NCBI GenBank assembly: GCA_028829895.1
Contig: CM054180.1
Location: 88,227,135 to 88,291,134, forward strand
Length of the DNA stretch: 64,000 nt
From: Sinotaia quadrata
Lineage: Eukaryota > Mollusca > Gastropoda > Architaenioglossa > Viviparidae
Direction of reading: 5' to 3'
Positions 17,474 to 32,400 of the stretch are shown piece by piece. The notes under the pieces were generated by a model. It was not told where the DNA came from. It saw only the letters and a list, made by a program, of their open reading frames with translations, and did no database searches. Both the position numbers and the translations under genes were made by a program. Within the stretch, counting starts at the first letter, position 1. Each line of letters starts with the position of its first letter.

Positions 17474-20400
17474 GTACGTATATATGTATTTCTATATAAA
17501 ATAAACATGCATTGTGCTAAACGGAAAATCGTCTGCTAAAAGAAACAGTGTTGACTATTTATATAAAACTTCCACTGTTCACCTACAGTCTATTTTTTTT
17601 TCATAACATTAACAAAGAGCGCATTTTGTTAACATTACACTGTTAAATTCAGTTTAAATTAAAGATATGTGTTTTATTAAAAATTCGTTTAATTATTTCG
17701 GATGAGAATTAGATAAATCAATATTTAAGAGAGTGCATTGACGATTATATTATAATCAGTATTTCAAGTTCTCATAACACTTAATTAATAATAATAAATT
17801 GTTTTGTGATATGTTTACATAGAATTAATGATCTTTAAAAAAAAACATGGACATATATATTTCTTGCTCATCACTTTTAAATTATTGTTATAACTGCATT
17901 TGGTAAAATTATTGTTAAAATGTATATAAAATCTGAGATCTAAATATAGTTTCCCATATGTTACATTTGTTGTACCAATCATTTACTGTAAATATTTTTT
18001 CTGTATATTATTTTAATATTTAGCACATATTTAGAACTTTTGAAAATATTCCAAGAATGTAGAGGAAAGCCTTTCAGAATAAAATTTAAAAATCAGCTTA
18101 CTGTTTTTTTCTTAATTGTAATAACAGAAATTAATGAATACAGACTTTGAAGTGAGCAAGTTTCCTAGAGCTTATTAAGACAGCATTAGTAAGGATGCCA
18201 GGATTGATGGGCCATAAGGACATACTGTGACCAATCTTTTTCATGATTATGTTTACATTATAAGATTTGTGGTATACATTTATATACATTATACTAATTA
18301 TAGCCTCTGTAGTAAACTAGTATATCACCCTTCTAAATGTCAAATATTTACCAAAAAAAATATAAACATCACATTTGTCAGATTTGTGGAATTCCTTAAT
18401 ACCAAAAAAGCATAACTTTATAATTGTTATGCAAAATGAACATTATATCTTGTTACATGCATTTTATTATGGAGTACTAAGAGTTTATAAACCTTAATTA
18501 TGACAACTGTTACTTTTTATTATATTAATTTAGTCTAACATTAGATGTACAATATACTATAGTGTATAAATATCATAATTGTAAGTCAAATTCTAGATTG
18601 GTGATGCACTATATCAGTGAGAGCTTGAATTACATATAAAATAAATGTTGATGATGTAAATATCTTCAAAAGAATGTGAAACTAAAGAATTAGCAAGTGT
18701 TATGATTTGTAATTATTTCAATGATTTATTTACAAAAATCATTATATTACCTATTATGTACATTGTTAGGGTGTACTAAAAACTAAAAAAAATCTGTGAT
18801 TGTGGAACTGTAATTTTGATAAATTTGTATTTCTTTATTTTGTTTTTTAATTCTTTTAATTTAACATCAGTACTTCAGTTGAGATTACTTGTTTACTACA
18901 GTGATTTTCTGCTTTATTCAGTATAGCAAATGTCAGAGTTTGAATGATAGTACTTGTTGATATTTCTGTCTCCTCGGGCACCTTGATTTGTACTTTTGAG
19001 TATCATCAGCATACACAAAATGGTGAGACACAGGATGATGATTTAGACAATTGATAGTGGATGTGCATATATAATAAAAAGGACCAGTTCAAGAATTTAG
19101 CCCAGTATATGACACTATAAAATAACAAAGACTTTCTGGTTTGGAATATTTTCTATTTACTGACATTTTTTTCCCCATAGAGGTATAATTTGAACCAATT
19201 TAAAGCAATATCATCGATGTAAAACATGTGATTGAGATTGTGGAGCAATATATCACTGCTGAAAGTACCAGATGTTGCAGATAAATCAAGACTATGATGA
19301 GAAATGAAATCTTTCCATTATCTAGAGTAGAGAAGTCAAAATCATCTTTTATAAGGGTAGTTTCAGTATTATAATAAGCCAACTGAAAATCACTTCAAAG
19401 ATGGCAATTTAAATGAAATGCTGAGACAAAACAACTTTTCCCCAAGACTTTTGACATTAAAAAGAAATAGATTTGGAACTTGGTCCAAGTCATTTTGGTC
19501 AAGGGTTGTTTTGTTTTATCAAAAGGGGCTTTATAATACATTAATAGCAATATGAATGTCAGTAGCAAGAGCAGTAGTTATGATGTCCAGGTCAGATAGT
19601 TTAGCATTAGAACACTCATATACCAGCAAATTGAAATAAATCAAGTTCACGTGACTTTAGGGGCATATTTCTTCAAGATTGTTTGTAGAAAATCCACAGA
19701 TATTGTCTGGAATGTAATAAGATAACATTTATTCCCAAGATCTGGCACAGTTGCATGCCAAATTTGACATTTGCCAAAATAAAAGAATAATTGCATATAA
19801 GGCTTATTTAGTGTCAAGTTTTATCCTTATAAAATTAAGTTTCCACTTGTCATTGGTATATTGTATTATTTATAAAATCTGAAATTATGTAATTTTTATA
19901 TTTAGAAACTTTTCATTATGAAATTCATTCTGCCACTAAATGAGTAACTCATGCATACATTGATACAGATGTGATTTCTTTTTTTTATTATCATTGGCCA
20001 AACATAATTTCTGTCTATATGTATAGAGCAAATAATGTGATTATAGAATATAAGGCTGTGCAACACTTACAGCCAAATAAAGTGTATTATCAGCTGCTAG
20101 TACTTTTAGTCATGTTCATTAATCCAATATCATAACAAAAATACATTATTTTGGCAGCATAGCTTTTGTACATTTCAGTTATTAACTTATTTCAGTATAG
20201 GAGAAGATTTTGTTGTAGTCAGAAGAAATTATTTCAAAGTACTAGTGCAACATGAAGATTAGAAATGTTTCTTAAATGTAGACAATGAAAGCATCCACAT
20301 AAGTCAACATTTTTGTTAAATAACCTTCATCATGACAATGTAGAGATTAATAACATTGATATTTGTACAGTGAAATGAATAAGCCTCTTGGAATATAAAA

Positions 20401-23400
20401 AAAACTAAAAAACTTTTCTTTTGTCTAAAAAATTGCAGTTAATTTTAAAAACAGCTAGTTTTCTTAGTAGGAGTTTTTAAAGCATTGCTCAAGTAATGTG
20501 GCAAAAGATAAATCATAGACATGTTACACAGTGATTAACTCAACTATGATATAAGATGTCATATATCATGACATTAAAATAATATCTGTAATAATAATAA
20601 TTCTGTATAGCATGCATGATCCTTATACTGCTTATTACAAAACCCATTATTCATTTTTCATAGCTCTAACAATGAGAGTTAGCAATGCCCAGTTCCTTTA
20701 ATTTGTACACAGCTTTTTAATTGCTATCATTTAAAACAACCACATTTAATTAATTCTAATTTTTTAAATTTTTTAAAATATTCATCATCTCATGTGGTTC
20801 AAATTAAGTGAGTTCCACTGGATTTGAGAAATAGGTATTTCATTTGGCACACCTGTAGTTATTCTTATTTTGTATATTATTTCATAAATATAAAATATAT
20901 AAAACTGTTTTGAGTTTTGGATTGCATGAGCCCAAGGTTCTCCTCCATGTAGATGAAAATCAGGTGGGAATAAGTTTGCTGTCATCCAGTTTAAATAAAT
21001 ATGTAAGGTAGATATACTTAAACCCTGTATTAAATGCCCCATGTTTGAAGAACTTTAATTGTAACACTGATGTTACCAATTACAATTATGCTAATTTATC
21101 TTGAAGCAATGAGATTATAGCCTCTGTAGTATATCACCCTTCTAAATGTCAAATATTTACAAAAAAAATATAAATATCACATTTTTATCCTTTGAATAGT
21201 ACCATAATGTACAGAATAATGATACACTTTTAAGAAAAATCACAATTAGTATTACACTATTAAAATTTCAAGACAAAGAATAATTATACATTATATATAA
21301 GGTATAATTGTATTACTTTATTAATATTACACAATTACAGAGCCAAGATGTGAAGAATAATTATACCTTATGAGGAACTAGTCATTATCCTTAGTAATTC
21401 ACTGCCAAGATATAAAGAGAAAATAATTAATACAGTATTAAAACAATTACTATTAGTATTACTAGTGCCAATGTTTGAAGAGAGCACTTATGCAGTTTTA
21501 GAACAATCACAATTACACTAGTGCTAAGATGTGAAGAGAGAATAATTATACAGTATTACTCATTAGTATTAGAACAGTCACAATTACACTAGTGCTAAGA
21601 TGTGAAGAGAGAATAATTATACATAATTAGAACAGTCACTATCATAAATCAGATCCATGAGAACATCCACTACTCAGAATAGATCAGTCAGCAATTATGT
21701 ACTGCAGCAGAAAAGAAATGAATAACATATTTACATTTTTCAGACCTTTGTATCAGTATATTAAATATATTATATTTACATGTGTAATGTTAGATTTGTA
21801 GATAAGAAGATCACTGGATATTCACATGACAGAAAATGATATACTGGTGCAAGATGCCCGTCATACATAAATATTAAATGATGCATGAGCAAACACATTG
21901 TAGATTTTTAAGTTTGTTTCCCAAATTGTAAGGATTTATGCTTTTTTCTAGCTAATTGATATACAGAAGGTAAACCACAGTTATAAATATAATATATTCC
22001 AATTTTGTGTTTGAGATGAAATTGCTATTAATAAAATATAATTAGAATTTAGATTTAGACTTATTTAAATTTTCACAAATTGATTTGAAGGCTTTGTTTT
22101 ATTGTAGGTTTCCACTAGCTGCATAAGAGATAATGCTTTTGTGCATTTGTTTTTTTTAAGACTGAAGACAATATTTTGATAAATTCTTTAATTTTTTCCA
22201 TGTGGTTCTACTTATTGTTGTTTTAAGAACTTGTTAAAGGTGATGATATTTTCATGCATGTTGAAGTTTTAAATATTATTTCCTAACTTGTTTTAGCTCG
22301 CCTCTCAGAAAGACTTTGTATTGAAAATAGCACGCACTCCAGACCCTTCAGAAGATGAGGTTTGTGAAGAAAGCCTGTCTTCTATAGGAGAGGCAAGCAG
22401 TGAAAAAAAGAGATCTACCTATATACATCCCAGGTCTCTAGCTACAGCAGATGAATACTGGGTTGCTTCACATGCCAAGCAGGTGCAAAATAAAGCTGTT
22501 TACAACATATTTCTGTAAATTGTATGCATATGTGACTGGCCTTGTAAAAGTTTGGAATATTTTATAATTTTGCTAGCTGGATAGGAGTGGTGAAGGGTTA
22601 GCCCAAACTGTTGTGATCCTGGAATTAGACTGAAATGTACTACTAGTATCCTTTCAATTTAAAGAATCCTAACTATTTAATAAATTTTCATGAACTGCCA
22701 AGCACATATTTATAATAACATTTTATGACAGTTTATTAGCAATCTACCGTATAAATTATTTAGAAACTGTCATTTATACAGTAGACGGCTTTGTGAATTT
22801 TGGAAGAAACAGTTTTTATAATAAAAGATGCACACACAAAAATTTAGTAAAAAGGAAACCATTTTTGAACCAGTTAAATGACTATAAAAGTCTTGCAAAC
22901 TTCATTTTAAACTCGCAATTGAGTCTGTGTATTAGTCCTGTATTTAATTCAAAATATTACTATTGCTTTGAAGTTTTGAACAGTTTTTTTCTCATTCCTG
23001 GATTTTTTAATGGAATATCTTACATCTTATTTCTTAGTTTGTAAATTTGTAAAGTTTTCTGTTATAATGTCTGCCATTGCTTGGTAAATTTATTTATTAA
23101 CCTAAAATTAATTAATTAATTTCCCATTTTATATGAGTTTGACTTAACCAGTGTTGACCTCAGAGGCCATGACTGTAGGGGCCTCTAGTCTTAACTGGGA
23201 TTTAAAAAAAAAAGTTAATTAACATACAGACCTAAGAAGGAGCTTCATACTTCATCAGCATCTGGCATTAATTTTTGGTAATATACTTTCTTAACTTTAA
23301 TTTGTCTTACTTATACAGTGATAGCCCAGCTCTACAGTGCCTAATAGGAAATATAGCATAAGTTCCTCTCATACCAATACACTGCAGACCATCAATAAGA

Positions 23401-26400
23401 TATATTTATTAATCTAAAACTTTATGAAGAGACATTGTTAAGTTCAACCATGCTAAGTTACTTTTTTACTGTGCATGTATAAACTACCAATCATCTGTCA
23501 AGGTAACTTGTTTTCTTTTTAATACAGTTAGAGTTCAAGATATCTAAGCTACAAAATAATCTAAAGTAATATGGACTGATATTAAGTGATAGTTTACATG
23601 ATTGAATGAACCAAACTCCTTCTGGTTATTGTCAATGGATGAAATATATACCATTTATAGATTTGGTAGTATTAATTTAAGAAAGTAAAGTTTTTTAATG
23701 GACTTATTTTTGCAGAGTTATCAATATGCTGGATTAAGAAACGTTATGTGGACATATATTGTAGCTTTAATAACTTTATAATAGTTAAAAATGTTTTCAT
23801 CCATGAATTTTAAGTGTCAAAGTACAAAGTACAAAACAACTGGAATTCATTTTTCAAAAACAAACTGCTTTTATTTTAAGATGCTTACTTCTGATGTTAT
23901 GAAATAATAAAAATTTAATGACAATTTGCATGACAGTTGAAAGTTGACATTTTTGTAACAATTTTACAAGGTCTTTCTATTGATAGATTATCAGAATGCT
24001 TCCAGGAGGATTGGATGTGATTGGCATTTTTGCTGTTGCCCCTGCACCAATGCTCAAAGATGCTCAGTTAAAACTAAGGCAGGTAAGATCATACAAGAAA
24101 GTATTAAAAAGATATTTTAATCACATCTTTGTTTGTATTGTTGCATAAAGACACCAAAAAAAAAGATATTAAGCATTATAAAATAAATAATTTATTTAGA
24201 AAATGGTTTGTAAATAATCACCAAAACATTTTGAAGAAATAATATATATTAGATTTGTTTTCAACTTACCTGTTTGTTTTACATGGTCTCAACTATAAAT
24301 CACACTTTTTAAAACTTAAGCAGCAAGTAGTTGCAGACAAATAAAATCATAATGAATCTTGAGAAAGTTCAGCAATGGTACAACAGACAATGATGCCTCA
24401 TGGTCATGGGGCATGGCATTAAGGTCACAGTTTGGCAGTGATTTGGGTAATTAATGATTCGGATATTTGACATTTGGATAATTGATGTTCTACTGTAAAT
24501 CAACAAATCTTTACTTCAACTTATTTGATCATTCCATTAAGAGTAGTGGTGTAAGAGTGATGGGAATATACAGATTTAGGATTACTGTAAGGACAGAAAC
24601 TGAGAAAGCACAAAATCATTTCTCATCCCTACTACCAGTAGGAAATTGGTCTTAATGATAGATTTTAAAATCAGCATAGGTCAGTTTAAAATAATTATTT
24701 TAATAACATTAATCATTGGGTACATTTTTAAGTAATGAATTTATATTCTTTCAGAATAAAGGTTTTTTTTTTGTAGATTTGTTAGCTATTCCAAAGTAAT
24801 ATATTAATATTTTATAAAATTTTATTTTGAAATGCAGTTAATCTTCTTTTTCAGCTGGTAATTGTTATTCACAAAACTGTCCTTAAACACAATCCATTTT
24901 TTCCTTCTGATGGCATACCTGAACGAATCATTCTTCAAGTGGATTCACTAACCAGCAAGTAAACCATAATGTATTCACATATAGTACTCTTAAATTATTG
25001 CAGTGCTAACCAGCAAGTAAGCTATAATATATTTACATATTTCTCTTCGTGCTGTTTGTAATAGAATAAAAACATCAATGGATGCTTAAGCTGTGATGAG
25101 TTAAGTGGGGCTAATGATTAAGGAGTATGGTACATTATACATGGTAATGTGTGTGTGTTTTTAAATGATCACTTTTATAAGTATATTCTGTTATGTAATT
25201 TCTCCAGACTGCATGTTGCTAAACTATCAAATAAAATAAATAAGCATGAAAAATTATTAAAAGTTCATGACACATCAGTTTTCAGGATGAATTTTAAATA
25301 CATTCATTCTTCAATAACAGGATACTATTTTGGCATAACAACCAACATACTTCTGTGCTATGAATTTCACTACTAAATGGTATTTAGAGAGACATGTTAT
25401 GGACTGGATTTAACTTTTCTCAGTAATGACATTTATGTTTTTTGCAGTAATTTTATTTTGTACTCAACTATGCTGATAGGATAGTGTGACACCAATGCCA
25501 CCTAGTTAGTGGTTATGATTGTTATTATTAATTAATCATCAATAACTAATTACAAGTGATGGGAATCTTAATTTATCTTATTAATAATTCTAATTATCTT
25601 ATTAATAATTCTCCAGGAGACACCAATCGTCTCTCTCTCTCGGCAGAAATGCGAGTGCAGTAAATGTTTTCTCTCTCCACAACATTAAAGACAAACATTT
25701 ATCACACAGTATTTCCATAGGTGGAAAATTTCTTACTAAAGAAGACAAATCCGTCTTTAATCTATATATAGTGAGCCCCATTCAATAACTGTCTTTCCAA
25801 CATATGGTTATCAATATATGTAAGAGGGTCAATAAATTTATTAAATCAACAATCAAATATATATGATCAAAGAGCATTGACATTTACATCACTTCACAAC
25901 AATGTTTAATGCTAGACAATCATTCAGTTTATCCTAGCATAGACATAAGCAGTCAATAACATAATCAAATTCATGGATACCATCACAGAAATGAGAGTAG
26001 AGTTCAGAGAAATAATTAATCAAAGTCGATATACATAACCTGTTCAGAGATGGCAGATGTCATCAGCAAATGTTTCACAATCATGCGGTTTGCAACAAGT
26101 CACTGCCTTTCATATCTAGGCAAAGTCCTACATGTCCCTCCTAGAGGAATGTTACACAGCTGTTTCATAATCTTTGACACACTCTCCAGGCTGTAGAGAA
26201 TCGTTCTGAATTTCACATGTACTATCAAGCACATCAGGAGGAATGTTCTTGATTTTCTGTGTGCATTTACTCAACACACCACTAGGAACATTTAAAATAA
26301 TCTTTGTGAATTCTTGAGACCAAACTCAAGCCACAACTTCTCCTTTATTGGCACTTGAATGGAATTCACAGGAATCTACATACAGCAACACATTTTACTG

Positions 26401-29400
26401 CTATGCTGATGACAATGCTGGATGCACACACCACCATATTCAAATAGAGTATAGTAGTCACTATAGTGTGAAGTGACAACCAAAAGGGCTTGCTTTGCTC
26501 TGCAAAAGTCAAATTAAGGCAGCACTAAATTTCAGGCATATTTCATCTCTAAACTCCTTTCTCTCTCACAAATATTCTCAACTTAACAAATCCTGCAACA
26601 ATTTCATTAGCCCGATACAAACACAGCATAAGAAATATAGTATCAGTCAAAATTCACAAGTATAATGTACAATGTAGTCAAATTAATGAACATAGAAACA
26701 ATGGTTCAATTACATAAGCATTCTCCAATTCATATCATAGATCAATAGCAGATGTACGAAATATTCTTAAGTCCATTCTTTTTTTTATCAGTAAGTTAAC
26801 TTACCATGAACTAATGATCACCTTTATGACCAGACTCGAGTTTTGTTCAGATTCAAAGTGATTAGAATGGAGTACTTCTTCAACAAAGAAATTTCCAGTC
26901 CATCCCCATTGGATGAGATATGAAGTGCGAAACTATTAGTCAGAAAAACTACTCATCCAGTTGGAACTGGTTTGGATTGCATCAGCAGTTTTCTAGCATA
27001 TTCTCAACTCTGTTTTCTCCAACTCTGACACTTACAAAACTACTATCATAAGGAGTGTCTGTTTCTGGGTCACTTTATATAACAATTAAGTGTAGAATTA
27101 GGGATGGGCAAATTTACTCTGACACAGATAGGATTATCTCATATCAACATTATTTCTGTTGTGTTTGCACACCTTTGTGAATCTGTGCACATTACTGTCA
27201 GAAATTCTGGTACACTATTTCAATATTTGTCAACTTAAAACTAACAGAAATTCAGCTACACTATTTTGGTATTTGTCAACCAGTAAAATATGCCTCTGTA
27301 CTATTATTAAAATAACTAACTTTTATTAATCATTTCCTAGTAGCACCTAGCACCAGAATTGTAAAAACTGTAGATTATTTTCCTGTCATAGTGTTCTTCA
27401 TTCATAGTGTTCTGCATTGCAGATGGTTGATGGGAAGTGGTAGTTCCATTGCTATTGGAGATAAAAACACAAGTATGAAGCAGCGATCCTTATGAAATTA
27501 ACTGTTTGTACATTACAAACATACACTGAACTTAATTTTTATAATGAATGATTCTTCAAAATCAAGATGAATATACTACAGTAGAGAGTGAGCAGTGTTT
27601 TTATCAATAAAATTTAAACCTGTCTTTCTGAATTTTTCATCCCTTCCTGAACAAACTCCATAAGTACTTAATAGTATCCCTGATAAATGAACACTAGGAA
27701 CAATGTTTATATGATATTCTTGTCATTTTTATGATTCAACTTTTGCCCATCCATTAAATCTGTAAGTTAGCTTTAGTATTTGGACTGGTACTCAGTGAAG
27801 GTTTAATAAAGTTTTCTAGGGTTTCAAAAGTGCTAAAACATGTGCAAAATTTCAGCAGATGTTAAATATATATAAAATTAATAATAATTCTTAACAAAAT
27901 TCAACATGATTTTTTAAAATACTCATTTCTAATCTTAGCAAATAGCATAGTTTATATCTTAAACCTATTCATGCACTCAAGGTGTGATTGATGTCTTAAA
28001 TTTTCTATGCCAACATTTTGGTATGACAGTAGTTGACATGTAATCTTTTTACAAATGATGTATGAAGTTTTATAAAACTTACTTAAATAAACATCATGTG
28101 ATAATAATAGTCATAATCATTCTCTTAATTATTACAATGTTAACAGTAATTGAATATATGATGATTAAATAAAATGTATCAGTTTTATTATTTAATCATC
28201 ACAGATTATTTTTATGTAGCCCAGATATAAAACATGCCTGAGAAATCTGCATGTTTTTTGTTCTTTTCTCCAGGATAAACTGCAGCTCACTTGATGTGTA
28301 CAATCCAAAGGTAATTTTTGTGTTTCATAATATCAAATAGATATTATTTATATTCAATCCAATATATAATAATCTCCTATGTGAGGAAAATTCACTTTAT
28401 TAAAATTGTAAATTAATTCCTGAGTAAAGTCCAGCCATGTCTTTAATTATTTAAAGCATTGGTTACTTATTATCTACTATTTACAATATCCATTGCTGTA
28501 AACTATTTATTATTTTTATTAAAATAGCTTTTATCTATATTTAATTTCTTAGAGCACTCCAAGACCAGCAGAATGGAAATACCAGAGTTCTCCTATTAGA
28601 TGGTTGCAACTTGATACAGCAGTCTCTGTTGATGTGTCCTTTCCTGTGCCTTATGATCAGAAACAACAGTTACTCTTAAAAAATTTGCAGGTACACTTTA
28701 AACACATATTTTTCTTGTTTCCCCTATCTTATTACTTTTATTATTTTGATGGTGGTATTAAAGAGAATATCAATAGCAATTGTATATTTTAAAAATAATT
28801 ATTAAAAGTAATTGTTTGGGGGAATTTGTCAGTGACTTTTAAGCAGGCTATTGCCGACAACTTAATGTGTTGAAGTGCTGATTTGTTATTATTTTGTGCT
28901 GAGATGTCAGAGTGTTCAATATCTGTTTTCTTGTGCCAAAGTGCCCAAGTGTATTTCTTATTAAGTCTTGTCCCAATGAATGAGAGCTGAATTGTTTTTG
29001 TCTTGTGCCAAAGTGCCTAAGTGTATTTCTTATTATTGTCTTGTCCCAATGACTTAGAGTTGAATTGTTTTTGTCTTGTGCTGAAATATCTTGATTGCTG
29101 ATATTTTAGTGCCTTATAGTTATACCAATATGTCAGAGTATTGAGCTGCTGTTACCTCTTGCCAAAGTGTTGGAATACTGAGATATTATCACCTTATGCC
29201 AAGGTGTTGGAGTACTGAGATATTATCACCTTATAACAAGTGTTGGAGTACTGAGTTATTTTTGCTCTTGCCACAGTGTCAGAATACTGAGGTACTATCA
29301 CCCCTCACCAGAGTGTGGTAGGACTACTTAGTTATTATCGCCTCTTGTATGGAGTACTGAGTTATTATCACCTCTTGCCTAAGTCTCAGAATACTGAATT

Positions 29401-32400
29401 ATTATCACTTCTTGCCTAAGTATCAGAGTTCTGACTTATTATTGCCTCTTGCTGTAGTGTTGGATTATTGAGTTATTATTGCCTCTTGCTTGGAGTATTA
29501 AGTTGTTATCATTTCTTGTCAGAGTACTGAGTTAGGCCTCTTGCCTGGTCTGTCTCTAAGTTATAGTAAGATACATTTTTGCCTTTTGTCTGCCTCTAAG
29601 TTATAGTAAGATGTATTTTTCCTTTTGTCTGCCTCTAAGTTATAGTAAGATGCACTTCTGCCTTTTGTCTGTATCCAAGTTATGGTAAGATGTATTGTTC
29701 TTGTGACTGGCTGACACCCTCCTTTTTTGACCTTGATAGCCATGTATCTGTGTGTTTGAATGTGGTCACCTAGAATATATTTTGACTCCCACCCTTCTTG
29801 CATAGTATGTAGTAATTATAAAACTGAAAGGACATGTGGGTTTTGTGAATGCTGGTTGGATCCCATGGGGAAAGAGCTAGTACATAGCATTTGCTTAAGT
29901 GTCAGGTGTCAGTAAGCATAGCAGTGGCCAGCCAATGCTGCATCTGTCAGTAAAAGTAACAGATGTGTGAACATATGCTTTTGATTCACTATCATAATAT
30001 AATTTATCATTTAAGGTATACCTCACATTATTTGATGAAGGGATCTGAGTGAGCAGCTGCCCTGTTGTGGAAAGGATTGACTTATTAAACTTATTTGAGT
30101 AAAGTCACCCTGAAATCAGGTCATTCAGTGAAAATTTACTTTCAGAACTTCAAGTAGCCTAATAATGTGCTTTTGAGTAATGTAGACCTGTCATTGGATG
30201 CCGGATTTGTTCTCTTGTAGAACAGTCTCACATGTTTCCTACTGATTATCAGGTGACTCTTGGGAAATGTGTGTTTTCTCCCCATTTCTCATCACTAATA
30301 TTTCAACCCCCTATGAAGGATGAAACTTGGCCAGTGCAGATATGTTTTTTTTATTTGAACAGTTTACAGTTTACAGGCACATTGCTGTTATAAAAAGAGC
30401 ATTGCTGTTTTAAAAAGTGTCTTTACAGTCAGTAACTTATTGAAATATTCATGCATAAGTAAAATTATATTAAAAAAGACAAACACACACACACACATGC
30501 ATGCACTACTATGCACCACAGCTAGTGCATACTGCTAAGAGTTTGATTTGCATAGTGCCAGATGTATGAAACTACATACAGATTAAATTCTTTTTGTTTG
30601 GAATTGATAGTTGCTCCAAACAAAAAAGAAGGTGAGATAGTTGCAGATTTAAAGGTTTCATTGTTATCATAATTGCTGGTCAGATCAATTACAGCCTAAG
30701 ATTTCTTCAGAATTCATTAATTTGGCTTTTCCTGTTTGTAATTTTGTTTTTTTCCAAGCGCGCCATTGCACCATTTTGTAAAGAAATTTGGAAGAGTATA
30801 GTTACAATTGATGGAGCAATACAAGACCCGCAGGATCCACTGGCACAAATTTCAGATAAAAAAAAAGGAAAAGGAAAAGAAAAGGATATGTCATTGCCAT
30901 TGAAAGACACATTTGATGTGGATATTTTTATTCCACAGGTGAGTTAATTCTTAAACACTTCTCACACACATTTGATGCGGATATTTTTATTCCACAGGTG
31001 AGTTCATTCTTGAACACTTCCCAAACACATTTGCTTATATCAATATTCTTATTTTTAATGAGACAGTTCTACCTGTAAAGGATACTATAAGCTATAGTTA
31101 TCTTACATTCCTACCTGTACAGGATACTGTAAGGTTTTATGATTCTTACATTCCTACCTGTACAGGATGCTATAAGGTTTTATGGTTCTTACATTCATAA
31201 TTGTACAGGAATACTATAACAATCCTGCCTGTGCAATATACACTAAGGCTTTTTACTTGTATAAGATACTATCTACAAGGTTTTAAACTTTTTCATTTCT
31301 GCTTGTACAGAATACTGTAAGGTTTTTGGCTCTTATAGTTCTACCTATTCAAGATAATATAAGGATTTTAGCTCTTACAATTCCATCTGTACAATATACT
31401 ATAAGGTTTTAAACTTTTACATTTCTACTTGTACAGAATACTGTAAGTTTTTTGGCTCTTATAGTTCTACCTATTCAAGATAATATAAGGATTTTAGCTC
31501 TTACAAATCCATCTGTACAATATACTATAAGGTTTTTTACCCTTACACTTTTGCCTGTACTGGTTTCTCTAAAGGTTTTGATTTCAAACAGTTATGCTTG
31601 TACATATTACTATTAAGTTTTGACTCTTACAGTTTTGCCTGTACTGGTTTCTCTAAAGGTTTTGATTTCTGTCATTCCATTTTGTGTGCAAATAGCAATG
31701 TTGTTATATATAAAAACTTATTAGAGTCCTTGTTTGTTACAGCGTGGTGGTGATGATATTCAAGAACCTTTTATAAATCATGTCGGTGAACTTATTTACA
31801 TCAGAGGCATCATTGTGTGTCGTGCATTTGTTAACTGGAGAGCAAGTGTTAAAGAAGGTATAGAGGTGAGATTTAAGCCCATTACTGCAGGATTATTTTA
31901 GGCAAATAAACATTTAAAAATAAACATCTTTAAAAAATTGCTGTTCAAAGATTTTTTATTCTTTGCAGCATTTTTCTGAGATTTCTTGTTCTGTTTTCTA
32001 TAGAGAATTTTATTACCTTAAATACCTAACATTTTTGTGACTCAGAAAAATTTGTAGTTGCATAAATAAATAAATATACTCAGCAAACAAAAAACACACT
32101 TTCACACAAAATGCATAAAGAATACTAAATTGTATAAGTCCTGGAATAAATAAACACAACAGACATAAACAACACAGTAGAGTTACATCTTGCTTTGGGG
32201 TTACTTTCTGATATTTAAGCTTAAAGCAAAAATCACATATGTTAAAATTATGATGATGAATACTACAGCATCCATATGATTAGTGATGAGAGACATTTTC
32301 TGTCAATAAGTCATATACAGCATTTTTCTTGAAGTACTGGAACACAATTCACTGCTTCTTCAGTGGAGCATTTAATTCTTTTGTCAATAATTCATCATTT

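Larger units (their letters stand above)
17474..22296. other. ODR4 intron 1 (4.8 kb)
   Basis: Mostly unique AT-rich sequence. It contains two copies of a dispersed ~65 bp segment (18300-18375 and 21114-21182) and a ~60 bp tandem array at 21190-21650. No transposase fragments were recognised. Confidence 0.7.
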
